Below, piece by piece: positions 11,251 through 25,054 of a DNA stretch of 64,000 nucleotides. Position numbers and translations under genes: made by a program. Origin of the DNA: Taenia hydatigena (taxonomy: Eukaryota > Platyhelminthes > Cestoda > Cyclophyllidea > Taeniidae); assembly GCA_036345935.2 (NCBI GenBank), contig JADWOT020000010.1, forward strand, positions 8,503,576-8,567,575, in the 5' to 3' direction. Each line of letters opens with the position of its first letter. Position 1 is the stretch's first letter. Under the pieces are notes generated by a model that worked only from the letters and a program-made list of their open reading frames with translations, was not told the DNA's origin and made no database searches.

Positions 11251-14096
11251 ATAATGGGATGATTTTCGTCAAAATCCGGCTGCTGAAGGCTCATGAAGTG
11301 GTTCGAGCAGGGTGCCTTGAGGCTTGGCAAAAGGAAAAATCCCCCCACAGCAGGCCAATTTGAATGCTCCAGTTTTGCGATAGAATAAGATCCATGTACC
11401 GCCTCCATGCTCACAAACTAGAAGGAAATGCAATTCTTCAGATAGATGCATTAACAAGGCTCTAGTTGTTGAAGACAACAGGGCTTCAATAAGCAATGTT
11501 GATGTAGCTGAAAATCCAACATTCCTGTGGCGAAACTGTGTTTAGAACCGAAATTTGGAAGGATCACCCATAAATTGTGCAGTTTTGGTCCAAGTTTCTC
11601 GAGTCTCAGTGTGTCCCGATGCACATTATGAAGTTCCGTGTCCGTGAGGTGTTTGTGAAGGCAAAGCACGGAGGCAAGCTCAAGTCTGATGCCAATTAAT
11701 CAACTCGCATCCTGCATTTGGCAAGCTCAATGTTGGTTATGCTGCTTAAAATTGGGGGAAGAAGAGGACCGACTTTACCTTGGGCGGTATAATAAGTTGT
11801 TAGAACTGGAACCTTGGTAGTAGGAAAGAAATTGGAATTTTGACTCCAACGGCGGCAGGATTTCTTGATGGTCACAAATTTTGCCCACAATGCTCGCTTA
11901 TGCACATGTCCATCCAATTCCATAGCATAGCATTGCGATGACCAGTAAAGCCAACCTATCCATTCGCACTACCGGTGATGTGATGTGGTGAGATGTGGTT
12001 GGGTCTGATCGCATCGAATCGAATGGACAAGACTCGTGTGTCACGTGGATTCCACCTTACGTTACTTACTTCGTCCACCAAATTTTGCAACCACCGTTTA
12101 GTGACTAGCTTGTCTAACTTCAAGGATGCCGAATACCAACACGGGCGTCGCTCATCCACGTACAGCTGGCAATTGCCAATGACATCGAGCAGTTACACGC
12201 CTGAAAGATGGATGCCGCGCATGTGGACTGCATTGCTGCTTGTGTCAACTTGATATGGTTTCTATTTCGCTCTGCATTTGCAGCTGCATGCATTAGGTAT
12301 GGTTTGGTTGCTAACTCTTCCCTCGTGTTTAACTCACAGCACACAACTTACCGTAAATCTCAGATTTTCGCATCAAGAAGTTTTGCGGATTGTTGTCGTC
12401 ATGCGGACCGTCATCAGAACATGGCAAAATCTATTTGCTTTGAAAGAGAAATTTGGTGCAGTGTGGCGATAACTGTCTCGAGCCTCCAATGCTGTCGTCA
12501 ACGCGTCTATCAATGCAACAAACAATTGAAATCATTGTGGGAAATTGATAAGAAGTAAGAGGAGCGGAAGCCCTTCTTACAAGCGCAATCGCAAGTAGAA
12601 CCAATCAGCTCTAGACTTGCACGGGAGTTTAGTTTTGGGGTGACACCTTCAGAATTAATCATCCTTCCCCACAACGTGAGTTTTTCTTCCCAAGTCGATC
12701 AATGCTAAGCAAGTTGTGGTGGCGTGCCAACTGACTATCATGCTTGACTGTAGTAAATAGAAAGGGTTGTAAGGTAAATGAAAGAAGAGGGTAGAAGGAA
12801 GTCATCAACCCGTGTATCAGCCTCTTCAAATCAGGTGCCTTACGGTGATTGAGTTGTTGTGCAAAACATACATGGATTGTGTGCTACAACTACAAAGCCA
12901 TTCACAAAGGATTTAATGGATGAGGAACGAGGACAGAACTGTGCCGCTTACTGGCACATTGCGGTATCGAATCGCAGAGACGCAGTTTGCTAACGACGTA
13001 CCAAACAGGAACAAGAGACCTCACAAACACAGTAGGCATGTTATTGCGCTCTTTGTCCTCCTTGTCTAACGCATAACTCGAATGCCTAAACCGAAAACGA
13101 CTACTTCTTCGGCAAGATTGCGAAGTGGACATGCGTAATTTGACGAGTGAATAACACAGACAACTGGAATGCATAAAATATTGTCTTGAATTGGTTTGTC
13201 TGCAAAAGGGCAGTTGACGTGCACTGTGCTAACGAGGATGCTGGGTGACAGATTGGCCCATCTTCATGACAACATTGATTCTCTCGATGTTCAAGAGACG
13301 GTGTTTTTGCTCTGCCGTTCACCCTCTTCCTCTTGGCTGCAAACGCCTTCTGGCTGTTCAGATTGGCATATGGACAGTCTAAGCCACTGAGCAAAGTTAA
13401 TAAGAGCCATGTTTAGCACGGGAAGGTGACTTGGTCAGGTCGGTCTTTGACCCAGGCTCGGGCTCATACTCAGACGCATCCTTGAATAGTCTCCACTGTT
13501 TGCCCGTAGAGCGCATGCACACACATTGCACATGTGGAACATTCGTCTGCATGACTAACTGCCCAGCACTTTAGAACTCGGCATTTCAGCTTCCCCCTTT
13601 ATGAAGGCATATGAAACCACCATGTGGTACACTCTAAGCTTTGTAAACGATCGGTCAAGGCAGGCATCATCAAGAATGTCCTTTCAAGGCAGTCAAACAG
13701 AGCCAGAAGTTGGATTTCAAAGCAAATTGCAAACGCCTTACATGACCGATGCGCACGAATTTACGCTGCCACTTTTACAGGATCACATGTTGATCTTTTG
13801 TGCTTTGGTAACAACTTACATTGTGCCTCTCATTTTTCTGACTCTTAGTTTCCCTTTTAATTCGAAGCTAGTCTTCAGAGTGCAGTGATGATCTTGGGCC
13901 TTAGTTTTGCCCTGAAAGCAATGAACAGAGTTACTTGTCTTCCACTTTAATGACGTCTGCGTGGTGTGGTTATTAGGGCGAACTATCGAGCAACTCATCT
14001 GATGCTGCCTCTCCTTATGATGGACTACTGTACAGCAACGTCCCTTTAAAGTTGTGGCATACGCTTCCACCTTTTCTAACCGAAATCTTTTTTGAG
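11251..14096. other. No gene recognised
   Basis: Mixed-composition DNA with many short overlapping ORFs on both strands, none with a recognisable domain pattern or a good exon frame. I see no RNA gene and no clear repeat unit. Confidence 0.45.
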
Positions 14097-14680
14097 TTAT
14101 TGTGCATGGTGCATTGTTTAGATTCACCTTAAAGATAAATTATTTGGGAAAATCTCCTGAAATTTTGTTGGATTTTGAGAAAAACACCGATCCGATTGGT
14201 AACTCTTTAGTGAGATTAAGAGTAGTAATTTGGACTATACCATTAAAAGTCACCAAAATGCATGTAGGCGATCTATCTGTGCCAACACATGTATGTATTT
14301 ATCGCTTTTCATCATGGGCTCTAAAGTTAACTAAACAGAACGCTGAACTACTCGGTCATTTGGAGCCATGGCCCTAGGGCTATAACTGTTGACTTCAAAC
14401 TCTTCTTTGCTGCAGCGATGCATGTTCTGGCATAGCACGTTAGCTTATTGTAATGTAAAGAGGAGGCTTTCAACATCCACATCATGAGCTTATAAATTTA
14501 GTGACTCAAGCTTTGTTTAAATTCATATTAAGTCGTAATAGTTTGGAGGAGCAGAGCGTCTTCTACCCTACAGATAGTCTAGAAGACTACCATCATGATC
14601 CGGAAGTTTGTAGGATATTAAAAAGTGTGGTAATTAAATGGTACCATGATGACGGGACTTGCTGTTTGCGAAGTTCTGGA
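14097..14680 (+). CDS. Two similar exon-like segments, unknown protein
   Basis: Segment A (14097-14263) and segment B (14502-14680) both begin in phase 1 after an AG (TTTTTTGAG|TT and AAATTTAG|TG) and both can end in phase 0 at a GTA donor (CAT|GTAGGC, GGA|GTATAT). Their first residues are related: HGALFRFTLKINYL against TQALFKFILSRNSL, and the DNA is about 70% identical there. Later parts keep only an aspartate and a V-I-x-W pattern. The ALFxFxL start and the DSxxY...VCR stretch in B are loosely reminiscent of SEA domains, which I cannot confirm. No first or last exon was found. It may be part of a gene with tandem domain exons or an old duplication without function. Confidence 0.3.
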
Positions 14681-15926
14681 GTATATTGGACACACTAGTC
14701 CAGCATTCAATCGAGCTTTCAAACTAGTGATATCGTCTATCTAGGTGTCCTGATAACTATAGAGGACCTCGAGATGAGCGAAGCAAACCAGAAGCAATTT
14801 TCCAACGCCCATTAACGCATGGCACACTCTCCTTCACAATTCTTCTCCATTCAAACGCATCATTTCTTTCTATGATTTCCTTGCTTGCAACTGCTTCAAA
14901 ATTTGCTAGTATTCATTCACAAATGTGCCTTTAGCACGCACAATGTTTATGCTTTACGAATCCATGACCAATTGAACCTTGAGCTGCATAGCAACTTTGT
15001 ATCCCGTATTGAAACACGTTGACGTTGGACAACTAGCGTCATCACTTCTTAGTGGCTTCTCCTTTTATCTCGAGTGATGAAACATTTTCAAAGCCGCTAA
15101 TAGACGCAAATCAGTAGTCTATTTTCTTTGCTCTTACACTGAACAAATAATTTGGGGAAGAATGCATCACGGGTAGTGTAGGAGTAGGTCGAATTGTTGA
15201 GCACCCATGCATGCCCAAGCAGTGCATATTTTCTCATCGGAGGACGACCAACTACTTCGATCCAATGTTTCCTGTGCCTCTCCCTCATTTGAGATTACAC
15301 AGCAGTTGGACGACCTGCCAGTTCAAAGTAGCTTGCTTAAATTTTACACCGTGTTTACGCAGCTAGCCTTCCAACCACACCGACACTCACTTCACTCTAC
15401 ACCTCAGCACTATATGAAAGCGATTGCAATAATGGCAGTATTAGTGCCTGCAACGGTGGTGGTGTGACCCCTATCCACACCTCTTAGCAGATGTTTACTT
15501 TTGGCAGCATCATCCTTGACTAAATCAGCCACTCTGTCATCTACCGATCAATCAATGCGAATGGATGGATATCTCTGTAACTTAAGATCTTGCATGATAG
15601 AAACAGACCATTCATGAACTAAAAAATGCTGATGTGTTGCCAGAACTACAAGCTGCTAGGCTAGTCCTCGACCCCAGAAAATACCTACCTATTTAACAGT
15701 AGAGAAGTTCCAATCTCCTGTGGCTGCTTGTGGAAAAATTTAAAGAACCACCTCTTGATCAGCTACGCTCCTCTGATTAAAAGATTGGGGCGTTAGTCGG
15801 GCGTTGCGTGCACTACTGGCCATTCTATGCTCAAGTCTAAGCATTCAGTTGCAAGTCCGGTCACACACTTGGTGAGGGTAATTCTAATCAATTAGTGATA
15901 TTACCACCAGAATCGAGGAACTGACA

Positions 15927-16330
15927 GAAGCACGGCTGGCGTTAATTTGCCACTTCAACTCCGTAATAGCGTCAGTCACTCGGCAAGTTGCCTGCCCAAC
16001 TTAAGGCAAGCGAGTAGATGGACAATCAAAATCAGGCAGATTTACTTCAGTTGCTTCTGGTAGGAATGAAACACTGACCTGATCGGTGCTATCGAGAGCC
16101 TCGAAAGGTGGGCCAATTTTATGCTAGTAATAACGCCCATGTGTACGTCGACAGGCAGATTTCTCTGTGGGCAAGTTTCTAGATGATTCTATTTTTCTGA
16201 TAACTTCTGCGTTCATACACGCCTTCCACACTACCACTTCGGTAGCTGTGCTTTGAGCCTGCTAATGCTCATTTAGAGCCCAGGGTCAAACAGTGTGTAG
16301 AAGGTTCATCCTTCTCTCTCTTTTCTTCTT
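15927..16330. repeat. Inverted repeat arm, partner at 21105-21541
   Basis: The sequence CACGGCTGGCGTTAATTTG near 15932 matches the reverse complement of 21519-21537, and the match continues, with many gaps, to the AGAAGGTTCATCCTTC region near 16310 (opposite 21115-21135). Identity is estimated at 75-80%, so this is an old inverted pair 4.8 kb apart. Confidence 0.6.
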
Positions 16331-17599
16331 TACCATTGGAAGGCTGAGTAGGCTTTGCCATCGTTATTATAGGTCAGAGATAAGGTATAAGGAAATATTG
16401 TAGAAGATTTAAGACGGAGATGTGTCACGCTGCCCTGCAATTAGGTTCAAATTGTCCTCCCGCCGCTAAGCCGTCAAAGAAACTCACTCGGACACAGGCT
16501 TGAAAACCGGTTTTTTCCATAAACCTTGGCAATCAGAAGGCAACCTTGGGCTGAAGCGCTTGACTGTCGATTTGAGGCATTGGGAGCGCTAATGCCTGTT
16601 TGCAATGTCTGCTGCTACCATGAAATCAGTAGCAGATGTACTGCGCCACGCTAAATGGCTTAATGTCATTTTGATTGGCTGGCTGTAGGAATGGCTCACA
16701 TTGTGGGCTTCCCATGCGGCTTACATACATCCAGGCAAAGTCAACTGGCATCCAAAGATAGATAAGTCTCATTCCCCCAAAATCATTCAAAATCGTCCTG
16801 TGTCATGAACCCAACCAATTATCAGACGCAGATGGGACGACAAAAACCGTGATTGTAGGATCTACAGCATTGGAATCATGGCTTGGGTTTGCTTAAGCTA
16901 CTGAGCTTTCGCCTTTCCTCGGAGTGCTGAAGTACATGCTTTCATGACCTCACTGTGTCTGAGTGCTTTTAAGCGGCCCTCTGACAAAGTGGATTGTTGG
17001 CGTACGGAGGTGTACTTTCCTACTTTACTGGAGCAGATTAAAATATGGGCGAAGACACAAACTACAATTTTGTTTAATGCTTTGATGCAAGGTGATGCAA
17101 AACATACTGCAGCTAGATCCTACAAAATGCATTCATGGAAATGCATACATCTTAAAGTAAATTGTTGCCATGCTTTTTGTTTTCAAATTGCAATTAAGCT
17201 GAGCATCGTGGCTTTTATGAAGGACCACGCATCATTGCAACTTACTCTGGCGACCTTATTCACTGCAGAAGCTTTATAGTGTGATCTGGTGTGTTTGACG
17301 AAAAAAACTAATCGAATGCATTCACTTATCTCTTGCCTACACCAAACAAACAGGTTGAGATTTGTGGCTAGATATTTTGTTGTTTCTTCAACAATTCTCA
17401 TTGTTGTCATTCCAGCACACACTAAGAAGTTGTGGCAAAAAGGGCTTTGATGGTTTCGGTTGAAGGGGTAGCTACATTGACTAATCCGGGTGAAGTCTCG
17501 TGAGCGTGAACATTATCACTCCGACGGAGCCGATTTGCCTCCTAATTGAATGCGTTACATAATCATTCCACTCGGGTTTGCACTGTAAATTCAGGTGAG

Positions 17600-17915
17600 G
17601 TATTTACCTTAAATCGTAAAATTTCTAAAAATCGATGCCTAAACTGTGCGAAATGGAAGTAACTGAAACAAGATTGCGCAGCGACTGGCCAAACATTGCA
17701 AAAACTGCTGACATGCACCGAACAGCACTTGATTAGAAAGCATCCTATTCAAAGACCAACCCGATTCATCGTGCTTTCCGTCTTTGTCAGGGTAATATTC
17801 AAAGCTTTCTACACCATGCACTAAGTCATGTTTGCATTGCAATGGGGACTGTGCACCAGTTGCCGCTTCCAACATTGCAAACCCCGCCTCCATTTAAAAG
17901 AAACTAGCATCAATC
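17600..17915 (-). repeat. Diverged repeat, partner at 22960-23220
   Basis: On the - strand both copies share TTTTAAxTGG at the start and CTTTGAATATTA or TTTTGAATATTA about 115 bases later, at roughly 55-60% identity overall. They are in the same orientation. The 84-codon ORF at 17639-17893 is open only in this copy; in the other the same frame is broken. Probably an old noncoding duplication. Confidence 0.4.
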
Positions 17916-17919
17916 CAAT

Positions 17920-19050
17920 CAAATTTGATAAATGAATGGAGATTTATCTTAGTGTGAAATGGCCATCACCCATAGCACACAGATAGGTTGTGTAGGGAAT
18001 AATTGCTAACCTGCAATACTTCACGCGTTAAATGGGCACCCCTTTCCTCCGGCATCTGCATTTTCCAATCCTTTCATTTTCTTTTTTGCCCTTCGTTTCA
18101 CTGTTCCTACTTTTGGTTGTGTAGGCAGATATGCATACTTTCCAGTAAAAACGGGAAAGCCTAGTGTTGTGGGCATCTAAGGATGTTGATGATCTGCCAG
18201 TTCCAGCAGGAATAATGCATTTCAGGTGTCGTGGACAATCGGTAAGTGAACTGATGCGAAACGGCTCTCATGCAATTCCTAAATGCGAATTATAGGAATC
18301 AATTTTAAAGGAACACATTGAGCATCCGAGCGTGTGGTTTGATTTCAAACAAGTATTTCCGGTAAGCATAGTCAGTGATTCCATGAAAATGTCTACCTGC
18401 ACAGTCATTGTTTTGTTGGCTGCAGTTGCTTTTGATACAAAGCCAGTGGACATCATGCGAGTGGAAATGGCAAATGCACATTGAGTGGTGCATTTTGGGG
18501 TAGCCTCTGTCATCAGGAAGAAGTCGTGTCTGATATCATTCGTTTGTAAGCAGATTGAGCAATATCTAGTTTATTAGAAAAAATGTGCCTATAAATTTAC
18601 CCCGAAATGCAAAGAAATAATTATCTGCATGGTTTCACTTCAACAAGGCGTCGACTTGCTCGGTACATTGTAGTTCAAATTACTATGGACACTCACATCC
18701 AGTGCTCTTAATGTGTACAATTTGCTTGCATTTCTCGTCACCATCAGAACGGTCGCTACAAATTATTCTCCCATGTAGTTTGTTTAGACACCCACAAATT
18801 AATTTTTAAATAAGCCTTTCAGCAGAATATGCTGCAATATAAAGCGTTTCAGCTTGTTTAGCAAATGTAATCAACTGTTTTCGGCTGAATTTCTGCCCAC
18901 TGGCATCCTGATTATCCAGTCGGCTGACTGAATAATCGGCTTATCATGCGATTCCTGCCTTGCTGGTCAAGCTGTTGCTGCATGGATGTCCAACTCTCCG
19001 CAGGTTGGCTAAAACGATAAAACTTGTGAAAATTTGTTGATGAAATCAGG
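17920..19050 (+). repeat. 1.1 kb inverted repeat arm, partner at 25055-26180
   Basis: The sequence from TAAATGAATGGAGATTTATC near 17929 to AAAATTTGTTGATGAA near 19030 is matched, with about 80-85% identity, by the reverse complement of 25055-26180. The partner holds the same landmarks (GATGTTGATGATCTGCCAG, ATTGAGTGGTGCATTTTGG) in the opposite order. The arms are 6 kb apart and enclose another foldback element and old repeats. Confidence 0.75.
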
Positions 19051-19067
19051 AAGGAACGAACGCCAAA

Positions 19068-20103
19068 CTGATTGTGACCTCGGATTAAGAATGGCAATAA
19101 GTCAAACGAAATAAGATTTAGGCGACATGAGGAATACTGGCGCACCTATTGCAGTCCCACCATCAGCTTTGGCAGCATATTCGAACCAATTAGGTCCCAA
19201 CGAACGATGTACAATAAATGACACTATTTGCAGAGAATACTTTTCCACGACTAATTTATTTTGTGCGGTACGCAATGGCAATGGCAATTCACTCACTGTT
19301 GAGCCAACATCACCACTTCCCTAAATCTAGTGCCGTTTACCATCCCCTTGTGGCTCGAATTGAAGGGCTCGTGGGTTACTTCTTTAGCGTGGCATTCATC
19401 TCATACTCAGCGTTGTGATTAGCTCTGCTAATAATGTTGTTATTTTACTCACGCCTCACGCCCTAAAATTGCAATGCCAACTGCAGTTGGGGTTGTTGAG
19501 ATGCTGAGGAATACACTCGGTTGTAGACAGGCAAGCTGAAATAATTCTTGTACGAAGTATTGATTGAAGATACTGGGTGGGAGAATGAACCCGCCTAGTA
19601 GACAGAAGAGGGCTTTGGTTGTCATCGCACAGCTCACTGCCACAGTTGTGGTGATTTTCCTACTGCTAAGCTCATACCAGCATTCCCACCAACGCGTTGT
19701 GTGAATGCGTAAGTGACCTCTGGAGGCATTCTTAATGAACACCCTTTGCATATGGAAAACAAAAACAATGGGGCGAGCAGAAATTAATTGCGTTAGGATG
19801 TGTGTGTAATCACAGTTCTATGCACAGTTCCATTCAATTTCGACAGTACTCCTTGCCTAATAACTCACACACATAGGATGAGGTGATAGTTGCCATTGCG
19901 TACCACACAAAATAAATTAGTCGTGGAAAAGTATTCTCTGCAAATAGTGTCATTTATTGTACATCGTTCGTTGGGACCTAATTGGTTCGAATATGCTGCC
20001 AAAGCTGATGGTGGGACTGCAATAGGTGCGCCAGTATTCCTCATATCGTCTAAATCTTATTTCGTTTGACTTATTGCCACTGGTTAGCCGATTCCACAAT
20101 CAG
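19068..20103. mobile_element. Shorter foldback element, deletion derivative
   Basis: The ends CTGATTGTG at 19068 and CACAATCAG at 20103 are inverted, with arms at about 19068-19282 and 19885-20103. The interior (about 19285-19880) equals the right half of the element at 2248-4173, including the same 100-codon ORF on the - strand at 19449-19751. It looks like a copy that lost most of its left arm. It begins about 18 bases after the inner end of the 17.9-19.05 kb arm. Confidence 0.7.
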
Positions 20104-21104
20104 GCAGAGTAAAATGTGCCTTTGCGTACAAAAGATTATGAATGGTCTAATGGCAAAGGCTATTTGCTGTCTTACAAGTGCCTTCGAATTGAGAACCTGG
20201 AATACTATTTGTCCGCATCGCTGATTGTTTTCTTCGGGACGTGACTTTACCATTCAGTCAAATTGACGTTTCATAAAAGTGCAACTAATCAATTTGAATT
20301 TCGTACAACCCGCTTTATGAGCTGCAGAGCCTTAAAAGCCCATGGAATGGTGGCAACTCGTTGTTAACTTGCGTACGGTGTAAAATCGAGGCATCTATGA
20401 GACGCGCAACGTGGCGAAAGTTGGAGAATTGGTCTTCCCTGGGAGGGTGGGATAGTGAACAAGCAAAGTACGCAGAAATTGGAAAAGATTAGTGGAAATG
20501 GGCATGTGAAATAGTTTCATTAAGCTTATACATCCTTGCCTAGTCTTAAAATCTCAAATGCGATAAATTGAGCATGCTAGATGGTCTGGAACAATTCTAG
20601 AATGCCTTTCATCCTAGGATGTTTTGCTTTATTTCACTTTAAAGCAGTTACTAACAGCGCAGCAGCATTCTAGTAAGCTCTGAAGCTTGACATCTAGCAC
20701 AACCTCTCTTGATTGGTCAGCATCACATAGTGCTGTGTACTGAGTGCATTAGTGATCAATGCAGGGTGAAGGCCAGCCAAATGCTGTGTGAGGCTGTGAA
20801 GCGCTCTCTGCATTTGTCGCCTCTTATTGGCTACTCTGCTGCTATGCCGTCACCCACGCACGCACTCACTCAAGATTCACAGACGTTTTGTAGTGCCACT
20901 AACTGTCAACCAATCCGGCAAAAGAGGCAAAATTTCTTTTCATCCTTCGTCAAAACCGATCAGCTCCAATGACAGTGCTCATTATGATGATTGTCGGAGC
21001 AAATAACTCTGCCTCTCTTTAATCGACGTGTAGTCAAATGTGGATTTTATTGCAGTCTATTTACTTATAAGCAGACTTGGCAGGGCGTGCTCAGCTTTCT
21101 AGCA

Positions 21105-21541
21105 GTAAAAGCGGAATGAAGGAAGAGGAGGAACCTTCTACGCACTGCTTGACCCTAGGCTCTAAGTGATCATCAGCAAGCCTAGAGCGCAGCTACCGAA
21201 GTAGCAGTTAGTGTGAAAGGCGTGCATGAGCGCGAATCGCTTTTCTAGTTTGCATTACGAAAGTTGTCAGAAAAGTAAAATCTCCTAGAAACTTGCACAC
21301 AGAGAAATGTACCTGGCGACCTACACATGGGCCTTAATATTAGTATGGAATTGGCTCAACTTTCGAGGCTCCCGATGGCACAGTTTGGGTCAGCGTTTCA
21401 TTCCCACTAGAAGCAACTAAAGGAAATTCGCCTGCTTTTAAATGCCCATCAACTCGCTTGCCTCAAGTTAAGCAGGCAACTTGTCGAGTGACTGATGCCA
21501 TTACGGAGTTGAAGAGGCGAATTAACGCCAGCCGTGCTCCT
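21105..21541. repeat. Inverted repeat arm, partner at 15927-16330
   Basis: See the partner. Shared landmarks are GACCCTAGGCTCTAAGTGATC near 21160 (opposite GAGCCCAGGGTC near 16280) and GGAGTTGAAGAGGCGAATTAACGCC near 21505. Confidence 0.6.
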
Positions 21542-24500
21542 TCGAAAGTTCGAATCAATGTGTTAGTGTCACATCTTTCCAATCCTAAGTATCGTCCACA
21601 GAATCTGCATCATTGCTACAGGCTTCGAATCGAGTCATCAATATTTAAGAAACGCCTTTTCTTTACCAGTTTCTGCCTCATAGGACTTTGAATCCACGCG
21701 TCCCAAAGCGTTTGCTTGCACCCTCTTTTAAACTCACTGTCCAAAAATTGCTAATTTCTTGAAAGTTTAAGTAAGACATGGTTTCACATGTGAATTTACA
21801 AAGCAATGCTCTATTTTTCTACTCACCTCGTCACAGTGAATGAGGAGTGGTTTAAACTGGCTTTGAAAGCCTGTCTCAACCTCTCCTGATTTCCATTTAA
21901 TGCAAGAGCTACAATCACCACCGCTTACGATCCTTAGCAAAATTAATATCCAAGTTTATCACAATTTGCGCATAACTTTAAGGTCATACTACACTCCTGT
22001 GGAATGTCTTACCAGAGGACCTAAATGAGCTGAATTATTCAGAAAATAAACTGCGCTATAGGCTTACTTGCCTTCAAAGCTGAGGGTAGGCAGCATTGCC
22101 AATCTCGTCCGGGCGTTTCTTATCATTTGTCAACAAAGTAACCTAAGAAGAAGTTCAGGCAAAGACGCTTACACAACAGGTGGATCTGATTTGCTGTGGG
22201 TCAGTTAGTAGCTTGCTATGGAACCTCGAATAACCAATTTAGGCGCATTAAAATAACGAAATAGAGACTGAGCTTTGTGTGGAACCCCAATTCGGATGGT
22301 GGAAGCAAGCAATACGTCAGCATTTCTATCTGTGTGAGAGAGCTAGCCATCGTAATTTGATTGCCTGATTAAATTTACTTCACTTAAGTGAGATGATGCA
22401 TTGCCTGCTTCGCAATCCAGTGCGCAAAATGAGAGCAGGAAGGTGTAGATAAAGTCAATGGACCGTTCACATGCCAGAAACGCTCTGTTGTGGAGAGTCA
22501 TTAGAAGGCATGAGAAGAGATGAGGTGATGTCGCAATGAGGGCCATTGGCATGTGATCCGCCGCATACCACTAATCGTGCTGCTATGCTCAAACGATCTG
22601 GCGCAGGTAAATACCGCCGTCACATGCTAGAGATGGGGTGAACTTAGAATTTTCTTATTTGCCCATTGTTGCGTACTTCAGTCAAAGGGCTTATACAGAA
22701 ATACCGATTGGTAGTGAGAACGCAGAGGTGGGTGTCACAGGAAAGGTTCACGCTTCCATGGAATTAGGCATCGCACAATAGCTGCATTTATCGTACAATC
22801 TCTTCCACTAATTGCCTGTCGCTATGCATACAGTGCGGAATGTCAAACTGGACCTCTTCTCTTGCCTCTCATTTGAGTGCACTACATGACTTTGCCACTC
22901 CACCCGTCTTGCACTGCGAATTTTGACCAAGTTGTTGCTTTACCATGCAAGCACTTTTTTAACAAATGCTTTTGACGAAATAACATAGATAAAGTTGTCA
23001 AAGCATTGCGCAGCCCAAGAGCACTGAAAAAGAGCCATTTTGAAAGAATCTAATCCAAACAGCAACTTAATTGAATAAGTACCTTACCTTCGTCAGTTTA
23101 ATATTCAAAATTTTCCGGGTGATATTCTGCTAGATTTACCTTGCAATACAGACATGGCATAAGTCACCATTTCCTGATTTGCAGTTTAGGTCCCCACTTA
23201 AAAGAAATCAACGTCGAATTCACAGCAAATGAGACGTGAAAAGAACTGCAATCAAAGTCAATAAATGAATGTTGGAGAGAAGCCCTGGTGGTGATAATTA
23301 CGCTCCTTCCTTCCTCATCACCAAGCTTTCACAGCTCTTCTGTTTTAGATCGTAATTAGACCATTGGCCGTATTTTCGCCAGTGCGTCATTTACACGATG
23401 GCAGAACGAAAACATAATTCTCACTAAAGAGGGACAAGGTTTACAGATGTGGAGCTATGAGCTGTTGGATTTTCGGACGGACTATTAAGAGTGGCGAATT
23501 ATCGGTGCAAATAAATCGGTAACGAAAAACGCTTCGCTAAACATGTTTATTTCATGCAGTGCTTGTGTTCAACACAACGGTTTGACGCATTGTCGACTGG
23601 AGCTGAGAAGTGTTTGGTCAATGGGAAATGTTGGAATAGTCAATGCCACCAGAAAAAAGTATGTCTGATGCTGTTATTATTTTAGTTATTCAGAATGTGT
23701 ATTCATTAATTTACTTCGCAACGGGAAATTGGATTCGTCTGCTTAGCTTCTAGTTTAACCGAGCCTATCATGATGCTACTTATTTACTGCAGTGTTAAAC
23801 TTCGACAGACGAGACTCCAGTGCAATTAAACTGTGTAGCATGAAACCACTGCTTGCTCTTCTTAAGAAAGTTGGGAGCCAATTGCAGTGAGCCTTACGCC
23901 CTTTGAGACCAATTACTTGCATACTCCTGTTGATGAGAATTGCTGAGCCAGCCACACTTTTCAATTTTGCAGCTCACATGCTCAAATACAGCTTCAGGTG
24001 AATTAATATTCGTCTAAGTATTTGTCACAAGTTTCCATACGGAGCATGACAATTCTATTTGAATTCATGAAGACCCGATTTTGACAGAGTCTGCGGATTT
24101 CATGTGAAGTGGTGAGTAGAATGATCAGCATTTGCGACTGCGACAACTGTGATCATGCATAACAGCTTGTCTACCTCGTTTAATAGAAGCATGCCAATCA
24201 CTGACACAAGCGGCTGGTCGTTTTGTATTCACGAAAGTTGGCTGGGATGGGTGATAACCCATAAAGCCTACACATTAAAAAACCTTAACTCCGGAATCAA
24301 AATCGTCGTATGAGGTGGCAAGTAGCAAAGTCAGTTTTATCTGTTTCATCATTAGCTGCGTCACCGTTGGGCAGAAGCAGATTTCACTGGATTTTACTGG
24401 CACTGTCCGATAAAATGCTCAAATTTAATGGGCACAAAATTTAGGAAGATGCAAGTATTATGGTGTCAGATTCTGCCTCGTCTCAAGTACCCGCATATTT

Positions 24501-25054
24501 CGTAAAATAATATCTTTCAATTAGCAAGAATGTCGCTTAGTAGGTCAGCTGAGTGCTAACAAATTTTGCAAGTTAATTTATTTTACGGGACCGTCATATT
24601 GAGTGGTGCCCCAATTGGGCCCATTCCAACTCGCAGGAATTGCGAACAATCTCACTATTTGTGATACGGCAAATGATCGTCGCGGTCGAAGACTTGCAAC
24701 TGGGAGACTACGCACATTGTCGATTACGATTACCACAGATACGCATGCAGTCATGATTAACTTGTTTGTCCCTTAAGGATTATAGCAAGCGTTTACAATT
24801 ATGCGCATGTCCTTCACTAATCTTGGACAAATCCTAGTAAACTTCTTCCACATCTTATCATAGTTGTGTTATTTTATCATCACCTCTTAAGAACAGATAA
24901 TAAGTTGCCTACGCGCTTGCAAGTTCTGTATTGTGCTGCCCGATTTCGCGTTGCGTTCGCGTGTGAGCTGTGCATTTTGCTACCATCTTTAAGCGAGTAG
25001 CAAAGCTAAAATGCGGAAATAAATTACTGCGATCTACACGAGACTGCACCCTCT
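21542..25054. other. No gene recognised between inverted repeats
   Basis: Apart from the diverged repeat at about 22960-23220, this 3.5 kb shows no convincing exon, RNA gene or tandem repeat. ORFs are short and unpatterned, and several parts are AT-rich. Confidence 0.45.
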
